The notes: generated by a model from the sequence alone, not told the origin. A DNA stretch of 34,296 bases from Cytophagales bacterium (GCA_025358885.1 JANYHW010000119.1:1-34296); one strand, 5' to 3'. Shown: positions 8,173 through 16,436, counted from the first letter of the stretch. A program made the numbers and translations.

Positions 8173-9069
8173 TTATTTATCAGAAAGCGTTTCCACTTTT
8201 GATTTCCCGTTGATGGTGATGGTGATGGTGTTATCACAAGTCCCGTCGCCATAGTCAATGATAACATCCTTGCCATCCACATTGAGGTGCTTTATACCCT
8301 TGACTGGAATAAATACCTTGCTACTGATTTCACAAGCATGTGAATAAATAAGACTGCTTGTAATCTTCATTTGGTAGCTCTTTCCATTTTTGTTGGTGCC
8401 AGACGATGTGCCATCCTCAACCCACATATCTTGGAGGGGATTGGCTGCCCGCTGCCACTCACGAGTCATGTTCTGCTCGCGGGTGGCTTGCTGTCCATCC
8501 GGGAAAATGAGTTTACCGCCCTTAATCACGATCTGAAATTTAGGAAAATCGGCTTGAGTGGCTGAAATATTAGTCAGGATCAGCGTCCCCTCCACCCTGG
8601 CGTCGTTTTTATAAAAATCTTTTGTGGTCACCTGGACCAAAGATCCGGGAACGAATCGTTTACCGGAATAATTAATGATGATCATTCCCTTTCTTGTTTT
8701 TCCGCGAGGGTCAGAACAACCTTTTCCAAAGTCAATGGTAATGGTACCCATGGGTTTATCAACCGTACTGTTTGGATCTTTGACATGCATGACAATGGCA
8801 CACTTAAACCTGTCATCAATGTCTCCGAGGCCCATGACCTGGCGGGAGGATTCTCCATACCGGCCCCCTGTCAGAGTTTCAGTTGTATTGTTGATGGCAA
8901 TGGTAGAAAGGTCAATGGGTTCGCTTTGGTAGGAATCGGAGACGGCTTCGGATTGAACATGGGCTACGATCGCACTGGTAAAATCATTTTGGTTGCAACC
9001 CACCAGCCATAAGGTTGCGACGAAAGTGAAATAAGCTAATGTTCGTGTTACGATGCTTCCTGATTTCAT
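8173..9069 (-). CDS. Lipoprotein of unknown function
   Basis: 298 residues from the ATG at 9069 (MKSGSIVTRT); the ATG at 9078 three codons upstream is also possible. The signal sequence ends in a lipobox, LWLVGC, followed by NQND, so the Cys would be lipidated and the protein anchored in an envelope membrane. The rest is rich in Thr, Asn, Gly and Asp, with beta-strand patterns that recur: GTITIDFGKGCSDPRGKTRKG near the middle and VIIDYGDGTCDNTITITING at the end share an (I/V)-x-(I/V)-D-(F/Y)-G-x-G-C/T-C core, suggesting an internal repeat. I recognise this as a common Bacteroidota lipoprotein type but cannot name a function. It is divergent from PBP1A, with inverted repeats between them. Confidence 0.82.
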   Translation of the reverse strand: MKSGSIVTRTLAYFTFVATLWLVGCNQNDFTSAIVAHVQSEAVSDSYQSEPIDLSTIAINNTTETLTGGRYGESSRQVMGLGDIDDRFKCAIVMHVKDPNSTVDKPMGTITIDFGKGCSDPRGKTRKGMIIINYSGKRFVPGSLVQVTTKDFYKNDARVEGTLILTNISATQADFPKFQIVIKGGKLIFPDGQQATREQNMTREWQRAANPLQDMWVEDGTSSGTNKNGKSYQMKITSSLIYSHACEISSKVFIPVKGIKHLNVDGKDVIIDYGDGTCDNTITITINGKSKVETLSDK

Positions 9070-9078
9070 GACCACCAT

Positions 9079-9091
9079 GGGTGACTCACCC
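9079..9091. repeat. 13-bp perfect palindrome at the lipoprotein gene start
   Basis: GGGTGA-C-TCACCC reads the same on both strands apart from its central base. It lies 10 bases upstream of the ATG at 9069, where a bound protein or an RNA hairpin could control the start. Function inferred only. Confidence 0.4.
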
Positions 9092-9102
9092 CTAAGACAG
9101 TA

Positions 9103-9110
9103 CAAATGTA
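9103..9110 (-). promoter_or_regulatory. Candidate -7 element for the lipoprotein gene
   Basis: On the minus strand the bases read TACATTTG, a full match to the Bacteroidota -7 consensus TAnnTTTG, 34 bases upstream of the ATG at 9069. No TTTG lies 19 bases upstream of it (nearest spacings are 13 and 24), so support is partial. Confidence 0.4.
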
Positions 9111-9134
9111 GCTCCGGCCATATCAAAACCTATA

Positions 9135-9150
9135 CAAAACACATGTTTTG
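9135..9150. repeat. 16-bp inverted repeat in the lipoprotein/PBP1A divergent region
   Basis: CAAAACA, two bases, TGTTTTG: 7-bp perfect arms. It lies 66 bases from the lipoprotein start and 84 from the PBP1A start. This is a candidate operator for either gene; no family is assigned. Confidence 0.4.
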
Positions 9151-9233
9151 ACGAGCAAATAAGGATGTTGATAATCCAAAAATTGCAAGGAGGCCTGAAA
9201 TTGAGGCAGTATTAGCGGTAGATTGTCTGATCA

Positions 9234-11744
9234 ATGAACATTCGGAATTTTCTAAGCCAACAATCACGAAACCTGCGAAAGGTGTATCTCCGCGGAGTGC
9301 GTTGGGTCTGGAAGTATCCTTGGATACGACCCTATGTAAGACAGATTGAGAGAATTCATGTCAAGGTGCAAGCCTACTTAAACACGCATCCCCGGGCAAG
9401 GCTGACGGTAAGGATTGCGGGACCACCGATGGCTTTCTTTTTCTTGTTGCTATTCATTGTGTGGATTGAGACTCCTGGGAATCGCGAATTGCGAAACATT
9501 CAAAACCAGGTGGCTTCAGAAGTGTACAGTGCCGACAGTGTATTGTTGGGCAGATACTTTCTGCAGGACAGAACTGAAGTACAATATGAGGACATCGCCC
9601 CAGCGGTTATCGACGCACTCATCGCGACAGAAGACGTCCGGTTCTACCAGCATGGAGGAGTGGACTACCGGAGCCTCGGCAGGGTGTTGGTGAAATCAAT
9701 CCTGCAACAGGATGAATCTGCCGGCGGCGGAAGTACCCTTACTCAACAACTCGCAAAGAATCTCTATCCCAGAAAGCGATATTGGATTCTGCCCATGCTG
9801 TTGAACAAACTCAGGGAGGTGAGGATTGCGCGAAAGCTTGAGAGCATCTATTCAAAGAAGGAACTCTTAACCTTGTATCTGAATACCGTTCCGTTTGCTG
9901 ACAATGTTTTTGGAATCCAGGCGGCCGCCGACCGTTTCTATTCTACTTCTGCGCGTAGTCTTACCATCGATCAGGCTGCCCTGCTCGTGGGCATGCTGAA
10001 GGCTACCCACAGCTACAACCCACGGCTATTTCCGGACCGTGCACTATACCGGCGAAATGTTGTTCTCGGCCAAATGGTAAAATCCAATAAACTTTCAAAG
10101 GCGAAGGCCGACTCATTGAAAATCCTTCCGGTGGATCTTGATTATAACAAGATATCCCATCACCAGGGATTGGCGCCGTATTTCAGGGAACAATTGAAAT
10201 CGGATATCCTTACCTGGTGTGCAAATCACGAGAAGGAAGACGGCACCGCGTACAACTTGTTTACTGATGGCCTGAAAATATACACCACACTTGATTCAAG
10301 GTTGCAGGGTTATGCGGAAAAGGCGATGATAAAGCAAATGACAGAAATTCAAAAAACATTCTTTGATCATTGGGGAAAAGAAAGACCCTGGAAAGGAAAA
10401 GAAGATGTGCTTGACCAGGCCATTCAACGCTCCGCGCGTTATAGGATACTCTCCGAACAAGGACTTTCCGAAGAAGAAATCATGAAGGAGCTTCAAAAGC
10501 CGATACCCATGTCATTGTTCACCTGGCAAGGAGTTAAAGAGGAAATTGTAAGCCCCGTCGACTCCATCATTCATCATCTTCAATACCTGAACGCCGGTTT
10601 CCTGGCAGTGGAGCCCATGAGCGGTGAAGTTAAAGTCTGGGTGGGAGGAATCGATCACGATTTCTTTCAGTTCGACCATGTAAAAGTTACCACGAAAAGA
10701 CAAGTAGGGTCGATATTCAAACCCATCGTGTATGCGATGGCAATTGAACGAGGTGTGGCACCCTGCAAGATGATATCCGCCGAACGACAAACTTATCTTG
10801 ACAAGGATGGTGAAGAATGGACTCCGCGCAACTCTCAGCTTGACTATGGGGTAGAATACACCATGAAGGGGGCGCTGGCCTATTCAGTCAACACCGTGGC
10901 GGCAAAAATGATTGAATTGGCTGGGGTTGAAAACACCATTGCCCTCGCACGAAGGATGGGGATTACCAGCGAGATGCCAGATGTTCCATCCATATCACTT
11001 GGCACTTCATCTATTTCACTCACCGAAATGACCGCGGCCTTTGCGTGTCTCACCAATGAAGGCATGGCCATTACCCCCTATTTCATCAGGAGCATCAAAG
11101 ATCTGGATGGCAAACTGTACGCTGATTTCAAACCTGCACCACAAGAAACCCGGACGATGTCAAGGGAGACTGCGCAACTTCTAACAAGCATGTTGAGAAC
11201 GGTAGTGCTCGAAGGCACCGCTTCACGCATCCGGTGGAAGTATGGCGTGTACAATGATCTTGCGGGAAAGACAGGAACTACGCAGTCGAATGCCGACGGT
11301 TGGTTTATGGCCATGTCGCCAAAATTGGTGATGGGTGCATGGGTAGGTGCAGATGATCCCCGCATACGCTTCAGAAGCACGGAATTGGGACAGGGTTCAA
11401 ATACCGCTTTGCCCATTACGGCTTACTTTCTAAAGGAAATGAATGCAGATAAGCAATTCAAAAGCATTTCCAATGCAAAGTTTCTTCCCCTGACCGTCTT
11501 GCAGGAGGAGAAATTGGATTGCGATCTATATGAGCTGAGCGAGGAGTTGCAGACTGAGATATTGCGAACCATTGCAAAACGTGATTCAACCATACAAGCT
11601 GATACATCCATTGTCCCGCCTCCTGAAAGCTTTTTGCAGATTCTTTACAAGCGAAAACTAAAAATGCTGAAAGCCCAACAACAACTTGATTCCATTAGAT
11701 TGATTGAATTGGAAATGGAATTGATGGAAGGTGATAATAATTAG
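9234..11744 (+). CDS. Penicillin-binding protein 1A, bifunctional transglycosylase/transpeptidase
   Basis: 836 residues, typical for class A PBPs. A basic cytoplasmic tail of ~60 residues precedes one membrane segment (~64-79). The GT51 glycosyltransferase domain has ATEDVRFYQHGG with catalytic E133 and GGGSTLTQQLAKN at 164-176. The transpeptidase domain has the active-site Ser of S-x-x-K at S493-K496 (VGSIFKPIV), S-x-N at 551-553 (YSVNT) and K-T-G at 679-681 (AGKTGTTQSNADGWF). The enzyme polymerises lipid II and crosslinks peptidoglycan in the periplasm. The cytoplasmic tail is long and Arg-rich. All catalytic motifs are intact. It is convergent with the DUF4468 gene, with 2 bases between stops. 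Call firm; which PBP1 paralogue it is cannot be read here. Confidence 0.96.
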   Translation: MNIRNFLSQQSRNLRKVYLRGVRWVWKYPWIRPYVRQIERIHVKVQAYLNTHPRARLTVRIAGPPMAFFFLLLFIVWIETPGNRELRNIQNQVASEVYSADSVLLGRYFLQDRTEVQYEDIAPAVIDALIATEDVRFYQHGGVDYRSLGRVLVKSILQQDESAGGGSTLTQQLAKNLYPRKRYWILPMLLNKLREVRIARKLESIYSKKELLTLYLNTVPFADNVFGIQAAADRFYSTSARSLTIDQAALLVGMLKATHSYNPRLFPDRALYRRNVVLGQMVKSNKLSKAKADSLKILPVDLDYNKISHHQGLAPYFREQLKSDILTWCANHEKEDGTAYNLFTDGLKIYTTLDSRLQGYAEKAMIKQMTEIQKTFFDHWGKERPWKGKEDVLDQAIQRSARYRILSEQGLSEEEIMKELQKPIPMSLFTWQGVKEEIVSPVDSIIHHLQYLNAGFLAVEPMSGEVKVWVGGIDHDFFQFDHVKVTTKRQVGSIFKPIVYAMAIERGVAPCKMISAERQTYLDKDGEEWTPRNSQLDYGVEYTMKGALAYSVNTVAAKMIELAGVENTIALARRMGITSEMPDVPSISLGTSSISLTEMTAAFACLTNEGMAITPYFIRSIKDLDGKLYADFKPAPQETRTMSRETAQLLTSMLRTVVLEGTASRIRWKYGVYNDLAGKTGTTQSNADGWFMAMSPKLVMGAWVGADDPRIRFRSTELGQGSNTALPITAYFLKEMNADKQFKSISNAKFLPLTVLQEEKLDCDLYELSEELQTEILRTIAKRDSTIQADTSIVPPPESFLQILYKRKLKMLKAQQQLDSIRLIELEMELMEGDNN

Positions 11745-11746
11745 GA

Positions 11747-12283
11747 CTACCAGTCGTCCTTTATTTTCTTGTATTGAAGTTTGTCGGTGAAGGCCTGGTC
11801 AAGCAGTCCGAGCATATTGGGCCGGCACCAATCGGGAGATAAAATAGTGGCGCTGTTCTTGGTAGCGTAGGTCGTGAGACTTTCCTTTTCTGTGATTTTC
11901 TTGTAACCCACGTCCCCTGTGACCTGGATGGATTTGAACGTGATTCTATACCGTCCATCTTTCACACCCACTGTTATTACTCCGCTAAATTTTCCGGTTT
12001 GCATGATTGAAGGTGTTCCCACCTGGGTGAATTGAAATTTCTTGAAGTCCACGGTGAGGTCAGTGACATCAAATTGCAGACCTTCTGCGGAGGTCACCAC
12101 ATTGGACGCATAAGACTTGGTCTTGTAGAAGGCCTCCAGGGCTGTTGCAGTAACAGAATCCTGCATGAAAACCGACTGATAAATGATTTCCTGGTCTACC
12201 AATTTGAACTTCAGGTAAGAAGTAACCTGACCATGTACGACAGACGAGGTAATCAGTGCAAGAAAGAGCAATAACTTTTTCAT
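11747..12283 (-). CDS. Secreted DUF4468 domain protein
   Basis: 178 residues with a signal peptide ending VVHGQ. The body (~40-130) matches the DUF4468 pattern of Bacteroidota: VTATALEAFYKTKSYASNVV (helix), LQFDVTDLTVDFKKF, KFSGVITVGVKDGRYRITFKSI with the typical GRYR near 110, a basic stretch, and a C-terminal helix LLGLLDQAFTDKL. The family is predicted to have a TBP-like fold and no known function. Its stop is 2 bases from the PBP1A stop. A TAnnTTTG promoter element lies just upstream of its start. Confidence 0.85.
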   Translation of the reverse strand: MKKLLLFLALITSSVVHGQVTSYLKFKLVDQEIIYQSVFMQDSVTATALEAFYKTKSYASNVVTSAEGLQFDVTDLTVDFKKFQFTQVGTPSIMQTGKFSGVITVGVKDGRYRITFKSIQVTGDVGYKKITEKESLTTYATKNSATILSPDWCRPNMLGLLDQAFTDKLQYKKIKDDW

Positions 12284-12300
12284 AATGACCTTGTTTGCAT

Positions 12301-12308
12301 CAAAGATA
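12301..12308 (-). promoter_or_regulatory. Candidate -7 promoter element for the DUF4468 gene
   Basis: Reads TATCTTTG on the minus strand, a full TAnnTTTG match, 18 bases upstream of the ATG at 12283. That predicts a very short leader. No clear TTTG at the expected upstream distance. Confidence 0.45.
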
Positions 12309-12405
12309 GTGAAGACGGGTTCAATCAGGAGTTCTGATTCGATGGATGGCAGAAAAATTTCGAAGAGTTGTTGCCATGGCTGCCAGGAAACCCCATCTTT
12401 CCCCT

Positions 12406-12570
12406 ATGAGAACAAAAGAATGTCCTTCATGTGCGATGGAAGTAGACGCCAGAAGCAAAACCTGTCCGATTTGCGGCTATGAATTTACTGGAGTGGGAAT
12501 GGGATTAAAGGCAGTCGCTATCCTTTTGGTACTGCTTTTTCTCTACCTGATCTTCCTAAGATTGTTTTAG
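12406..12570 (+). CDS. Zinc-ribbon mini-protein with C-terminal membrane anchor
   Basis: 54 residues from the ATG at 12406 (MRTKECPSC). Upstream in-frame ATGs at 12376 and 12346 would add a basic extension but no known motif. Residues ~6-24 form a small zinc ribbon with two knuckles, CPSC and CPIC, spaced by 12 residues as in the zinc_ribbon_2 type. The last ~20 residues are one hydrophobic helix (VAILLVLLFLYLIFL), so the protein would be tail-anchored with the ribbon in the cytoplasm. Function unknown. Its stop overlaps the end of the leftward 71-residue gene by 4 bases. Confidence 0.72.
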   Translation: MRTKECPSCAMEVDARSKTCPICGYEFTGVGMGLKAVAILLVLLFLYLIFLRLF

Positions 12571-12782
12571 ATCACCTTCCATTTGCCCTTATCATCTTTT
12601 GAGTAGGACAATCCATTGCTCATTACATGCACCAGGCACCCCGAAGAATCTTTGAAACTTTTGCGCTCAGTGACCGGATGGCCATTATTTTCTTTGGTGA
12701 GAAACATCTGAAGTGCTGTAACCGAAGAAGCTACGTCCTCCAACCATTGGTCTTCTCCTTCACGCATGAATGCCTGGCTCAT
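12567..12782 (-). CDS. Small hypothetical protein, 71 aa, coupled to the upstream gene
   Basis: 71 residues, no leader and no recognised motif. The start ATG overlaps the stop of the 418-residue gene upstream as ATGA (12779-12782), a typical sign of translational coupling. That is the main reason to believe it. The N-terminal half is helical and acidic (MREGEDQWLEDVASSVTALQMF); the C-terminal half is probably beta (GCLVHVMSNGLSYSKDDKGKWKVI). It is convergent with the zinc-ribbon gene with a 4-base overlap. Function unknown; it may partner the upstream product, though that protein is exported and this one is not. Confidence 0.66.
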   Translation of the reverse strand: MSQAFMREGEDQWLEDVASSVTALQMFLTKENNGHPVTERKSFKDSSGCLVHVMSNGLSYSKDDKGKWKVI

Positions 12783-14035
12783 GTCTTCTGCTTCTTTTTT
12801 CGCGCGGACGGGAACAGCACATTGTTTAGAATAAGGCGATAGCCTGGTGAGTGAGGATGCAGGTTCAAATCTGTTGGTGTGCGCCTTCTTCCCGGTGAGC
12901 CTTCCGGGTCATGACCGCTGTAGTATGTCCAATGCCCACGACCCAACTCTCCATAAATGTATCGCACGTTATTCGATTGTCGGTTTTCCCCGAGAATCAA
13001 CGACTCAGGCTTGACCACAAATTTATTGAATGAAGAAGTTTGCCCCATAAATTCCTTAATCACATGGGCATGGTCCTGTGTAAGCATGGTGGGAATGATA
13101 TCCCATTTGGCGGAAAAATTGAAAAGAGTGAAATATTCGTTGTTGGCTTCAAAAAAGTCCGGCCTGCCAGTGTTGATGTCGGAGAATTTTCTGCTGCTTC
13201 CCGGCTCCAGGGTGAAGTTTTCAAATGCAAGGGCCTTGGTGAAGTCAAGCTTGGATTGAGCATCCACATCAGGTTCGTCGCCGTCATATATGCTTTCGCT
13301 AATGTCTACGCCATCAGCAGCGAGCGCAATATCAAAGGTTTCTGCTCCCGAACACATCGCAAATAAGTATCCGCCACTGGCGCAGAATGCCTTGATTCTT
13401 TTTGCAACGTCCAGCTTCATCGCCGACACTTTTGAATAACCCAGCTGTTTGGCTGTGGCTTCCTGGATCTTCGATTCGATTACAGCTGATTCCCGTCGGA
13501 GGAAACGGCCGTGCTGCCCGGTAAAATCTTCATGATGGAGATGGAGCCAATCATACTTGACCAGATCGTCTTTAAGAATCTCTTCGTCATAAAGAATGGT
13601 GTATGGGATTTCAGCGTAATCCAGAACCGTGATGACCGCATCGGTTTCATCTGCAACGAGTTCATTCTTTGGTGAGTAGACAGCAATTTTCGGGGCCTGT
13701 TCCAGTTTCACCACATTCATGTTTACCTCGGGATGTGCGATCTCATTCAGAATGAAATTGACTTTCCCCTCCGGCAACACTTCAAAAGTGACATCACGGA
13801 TGACGCATTCACTCTCCAGTGCCCGTGAATAGGTAATGAGAAAACTTCCGCCCCGATAGTTTAACAACCAATCCACGGCAAGGTCTTTCTTCAATACATA
13901 AAATGCAATTCCATAAGCCTTCAGGTGATTCTTCTGGCTGTCATCCATGGGAATGAGTATAGAATTGGCACGGCAGATGAAGCCGGCCGAAAGGAGCAGG
14001 CAGCATAAGCAGAGTACGAACCCTTTGCGCAACAT
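12779..14035 (-). CDS. Exported protein commonly labelled 'asparagine synthetase B' in Bacteroidota (label not supported)
   Basis: 418 residues with a signal peptide (1-~24, ending CRANS). The N-terminal block NSILIPMDDSQKNHLKAYGIAF is what I recall from Bacteroidota proteins labelled asparagine synthetase B. No AsnB feature is visible: there is no N-terminal Cys nucleophile, no PP-loop SGGxDS, and the protein is exported, away from ATP. From ~113 the sequence looks like a class I glutamine-amidotransferase-like or ThuA-like fold: KIAVYSPKN, a strand-helix pattern, and GGYLFAMCSGAETF with C228 in a G-x-C-x-G-like nucleophile elbow. H167-H168 lie in LHLHHEDF. It lies 40 bases downstream of an oxidoreductase gene and overlaps the 71-residue gene, so it is probably one operon. 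Confidence 0.75.
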   Translation of the reverse strand: MLRKGFVLCLCCLLLSAGFICRANSILIPMDDSQKNHLKAYGIAFYVLKKDLAVDWLLNYRGGSFLITYSRALESECVIRDVTFEVLPEGKVNFILNEIAHPEVNMNVVKLEQAPKIAVYSPKNELVADETDAVITVLDYAEIPYTILYDEEILKDDLVKYDWLHLHHEDFTGQHGRFLRRESAVIESKIQEATAKQLGYSKVSAMKLDVAKRIKAFCASGGYLFAMCSGAETFDIALAADGVDISESIYDGDEPDVDAQSKLDFTKALAFENFTLEPGSSRKFSDINTGRPDFFEANNEYFTLFNFSAKWDIIPTMLTQDHAHVIKEFMGQTSSFNKFVVKPESLILGENRQSNNVRYIYGELGRGHWTYYSGHDPEGSPGRRRTPTDLNLHPHSPGYRLILNNVLFPSARKKKQKT

Positions 14036-14075
14036 GGAAATGGGGATTACTTAAAGCTCCGCATTTTATGCTGCA

Positions 14076-15128
14076 TTAACAATCGACAGTCCGGCGCTCT
14101 TTGTTGCTTTTCATTGCGGCTTCAATGACCCGGATCACCTCCATGGCCTCTTCCGGCTTAACGGCAAGCTCTTTTCCTTCGCGGATGGCTTCGAAGATGT
14201 TTTGATAGTAGTCCAAATAATTTCCTGCAATGGTTTCGATTGTGCCCTGAACATGAAGTCCCTTAATTTCTGTATTGAGTGTTCCCCAATACGATGAAGG
14301 TTCAGTACCCCAAGCGGTAGTACCTGGCCGCTGGTGGAGTTTAAGCGCTTCTTCCTGGGGATCAATTCCATATTTTACAAATGAACCCAGTACTCCATTG
14401 ACACGATAAAGGGGACCCGGTTCACGCACCAGGTAACTCGATTTAACAATGACATGGAGGTTTGGATATTCCATCCGTATATCGTAGAAGTCATCCACGC
14501 TTCCGCCGGGGCGTTGGATGCCGATGCGCGCATTCAAGGCATTTGGTTTTCCAAATAGGACCAGGACCTGGTCGAGCATGTGTGACCCCAGGTTGTAGAG
14601 GATTCCAGAGCCGGGGCCTGGAAGTTCTTTCCAGGTATTTTGAGCAATGTAATTTCGGAAGCGATCATAGTGCGCTTCGTATTCAACTACTTTGCCAACC
14701 ATACCGGACTCGATAACTTTCTTTAGAGTCATAAATGCGCCGTCCCATCTCCTGCTTTGAAACACCGACAATACTTTCTTCGTTTTCTTTGACAGGCTGA
14801 TCAGGATTTCCGCCTCCGCTACCGTATTGGTGAAAGGTTTTTCCACCACCACGTGCTTGCCCGCGTGCAGTGCCTGCGAGGCAAAATCCAGATGAGTATC
14901 GTTTGGTGTGTTGACAATTATGAGTTCAATTTCAGAATCTCCCAATACCTCTTGCAGTGTGCTCACTACCCGGACATCGGGATAGTGGGTTGTCGCCGTG
15001 GTCCGTGTGCGTTGTAAGATCGATTTCATCCTGAAACCCGGATGGGCGGCCAGCAAGGGAGCATGGAAAACCTCTCCTGACATTCCATAGGAAAGTAAAG
15101 CTGTAACAATAGGAGGATGAGATTTCAT
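14076..15128 (-). CDS. Gfo/Idh/MocA family NAD(P)-dependent oxidoreductase (YdgJ-like)
   Basis: 350 residues, typical length. The N-terminal Rossmann domain starts TALLSYGMSGEVFHAPLL; the usual G-x-G-x-x-G is changed to Y-G-M-S-G, as in YdgJ-type members. It continues IIVNTPNDTHLDFA and the family signature VVVEKPFT with K97, which is in the active site. The C-terminal alpha/beta domain has GSGILYNLGSHMLDQ with the catalytic-type His. Relatives oxidise or reduce sugars and inositols (YdgJ acts on scyllo-inosose); the substrate here is unknown. No leader, cytoplasmic. It is followed by the exported protein at 14035 (40-base gap) and preceded by the lipoprotein ending 15210 (81 bases). Confidence 0.93.
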   Translation of the reverse strand: MKSHPPIVTALLSYGMSGEVFHAPLLAAHPGFRMKSILQRTRTTATTHYPDVRVVSTLQEVLGDSEIELIIVNTPNDTHLDFASQALHAGKHVVVEKPFTNTVAEAEILISLSKKTKKVLSVFQSRRWDGAFMTLKKVIESGMVGKVVEYEAHYDRFRNYIAQNTWKELPGPGSGILYNLGSHMLDQVLVLFGKPNALNARIGIQRPGGSVDDFYDIRMEYPNLHVIVKSSYLVREPGPLYRVNGVLGSFVKYGIDPQEEALKLHQRPGTTAWGTEPSSYWGTLNTEIKGLHVQGTIETIAGNYLDYYQNIFEAIREGKELAVKPEEAMEVIRVIEAAMKSNKERRTVDC

Positions 15129-15209
15129 ATTCCAAAAATGCGCCTTAATTCAATGGAATCAAGGGTCTGAAGATGCAGTAGATTAGCCTTGGTATGGCGA
15201 CGATAAATT

Positions 15210-15911
15210 CTAGCGATTGGGAACCTTAAGGACGGTGAACTCAGGCTCAGAGCGTACGCCCGCCTCCGTCATACGTTTCTTGAGTTCTTCTGAGTTGATC
15301 ACTTCTTTCGCCTTATCGATGTCATTGGTGGCAAACATGATGTTGACCATGTTGGGATCATCTGCGTTTGTCGATATCGCCCGCAATTCAAGACCTGCTT
15401 CGGCCCGAATCGGCTCATCTTCGTCAAATATCTTTTTCCATCGTTCATAATTCTCTATGGCGTGGCTCACTCCGAGGCGATAAAGCTTTTCTGTTGGCCC
15501 TGAAGACCTGTATTTGATATCATAATAATGATAAACAGGCTCCGAGATCACACCTTCATCCTGCATGGCATTCTTGATCTTTTCAGAAGCAAATGAGTTT
15601 CTTGCATCTTTATGGCTTTTGGTAAGTTCAAAGACCGTAATAAGATTCGGATCGTCTGGACTGGCATAGATGCTTAGCCTCGAGCTAGGATCAGAAACAT
15701 CTGTATAAACCTTTAACCATGAATCGTAATTCTTGATTGAATGCGTTACTGCTACAGCTGTGTATCCGGAATAAGCCGGCAACTTCACCGAATCAAATGC
15801 GGATGAATTTTCCTCCCCGGAGGATGTTTTTCCACCACCACATCCTGCCACCAAAACCAACAGGGGAATAAAACCCAAAGTCGTAAAGGCTGATAACAAG
15901 CGCATTTTCAT
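15210..15911 (-). CDS. Lipoprotein with two tandem ferredoxin-like (dimeric alpha/beta barrel type) domains
   Basis: 233 residues. The signal peptide ends in the lipobox LVAGC (C24), followed by a Gly/Ser-rich linker. The rest is an internal duplication. Residues ~53-133 (AVTHSIKNYDSWLKVY, SPDDPNLITVFELTK, EKIKNAMQDEGVISEPVYHYYDIKY) align with ~147-230 (GVSHAIENYERWKKIF, NADDPNMVNIMFATN, EELKKRMTEAGVRSEPEFTVLKV). Each unit has the V-x-H, N-Y-x-x-W, D-D-P-N and E-x-G-V-x-S-E-P marks of antibiotic-biosynthesis-monooxygenase-like proteins. One chain would therefore form the barrel normally made by a dimer. No catalytic residues can be assigned. The start follows GGAGT, a plausible ribosome site. 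It is anchored in the envelope; role unknown. Confidence 0.82.
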   Translation of the reverse strand: MKMRLLSAFTTLGFIPLLVLVAGCGGGKTSSGEENSSAFDSVKLPAYSGYTAVAVTHSIKNYDSWLKVYTDVSDPSSRLSIYASPDDPNLITVFELTKSHKDARNSFASEKIKNAMQDEGVISEPVYHYYDIKYRSSGPTEKLYRLGVSHAIENYERWKKIFDEDEPIRAEAGLELRAISTNADDPNMVNIMFATNDIDKAKEVINSEELKKRMTEAGVRSEPEFTVLKVPNR

Positions 15912-15989
15912 ACTCCAAACAACTGGTTTGAATCAAAAGTTAAGAAAAAATACGGGTTATGGCGAGATTCAATCTGGAAAAGGTTTTGC

Positions 15990-16007
15990 CGCCTTAACTT
16001 TAAGGCG
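15990..16007. repeat. 18-bp inverted repeat between divergent genes
   Basis: CGCCTTAA-CT-TTAAGGCG, 8-bp perfect arms with a 2-base centre. It lies 79 bases from the lipoprotein start and 52 bases from the SRPBCC start. Four T follow on the plus strand, but no plus-strand gene lies upstream, so an operator is more likely than a terminator. Confidence 0.5.
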
Positions 16008-16058
16008 TTTTCTGACAATTCAAAGAGGTTGACGGCCGCAACGTAATCCTAAATAGGT

Positions 16059-16436
16059 ATGAAAGATTTTAAGAAGTATTATCTCATCTCCGCGCTGCCA
16101 GAGGAAATTTACCTTGCGCTTACCCTGCCGGCCACCCTTGAACTCTGGACTGGGGAACCGGCTGAAATGTCTATTGAACAAGGCTCTGAGTTCTCCCTTT
16201 GGAATGGTAGCATCGCGGGCAAGAATCTCGAATTCGTTCAAGACAAGAAGATCGTACAACAGTGGTATTTTGGTGAACAAGCCGCGGCTTCTATTGTCAT
16301 GATAAACTTGCACCCTCACCGGCAGGGCACCTCTGTTGAACTCACCCACACCAATATTCCTGACGAAGATTACAGCGACATAGTCCAGGGATGGAATGAA
16401 TCTTACTTTGGCTCCCTTCAGGAGTTTTATTCCTAA
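16059..16436 (+). CDS. SRPBCC/START-like (AHSA1-type) domain protein
   Basis: 125 residues, one full domain. It begins FKKYYLISALPEEIYLALTLPATLELWTG, the strand plus helical lid start of Aha1-C/SRPBCC proteins. It continues with strands (GSEFSLWNGSIAGKNLEFV, KIVQQWYFG) and the typical G-T-S-V-E-L-T-H-T-N-I-P, and ends in the long helix with GWNESYFGSLQEFY. Proteins of this fold bind hydrophobic ligands or act as small chaperone-like factors. No leader, cytoplasmic. It is divergent from the duplicated-domain lipoprotein, and an inverted repeat lies between them. The ATG at 16059 follows AATAGGT, a weak ribosome site. Fold call firm, ligand unknown. Confidence 0.85.
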   Translation: MKDFKKYYLISALPEEIYLALTLPATLELWTGEPAEMSIEQGSEFSLWNGSIAGKNLEFVQDKKIVQQWYFGEQAAASIVMINLHPHRQGTSVELTHTNIPDEDYSDIVQGWNESYFGSLQEFYS

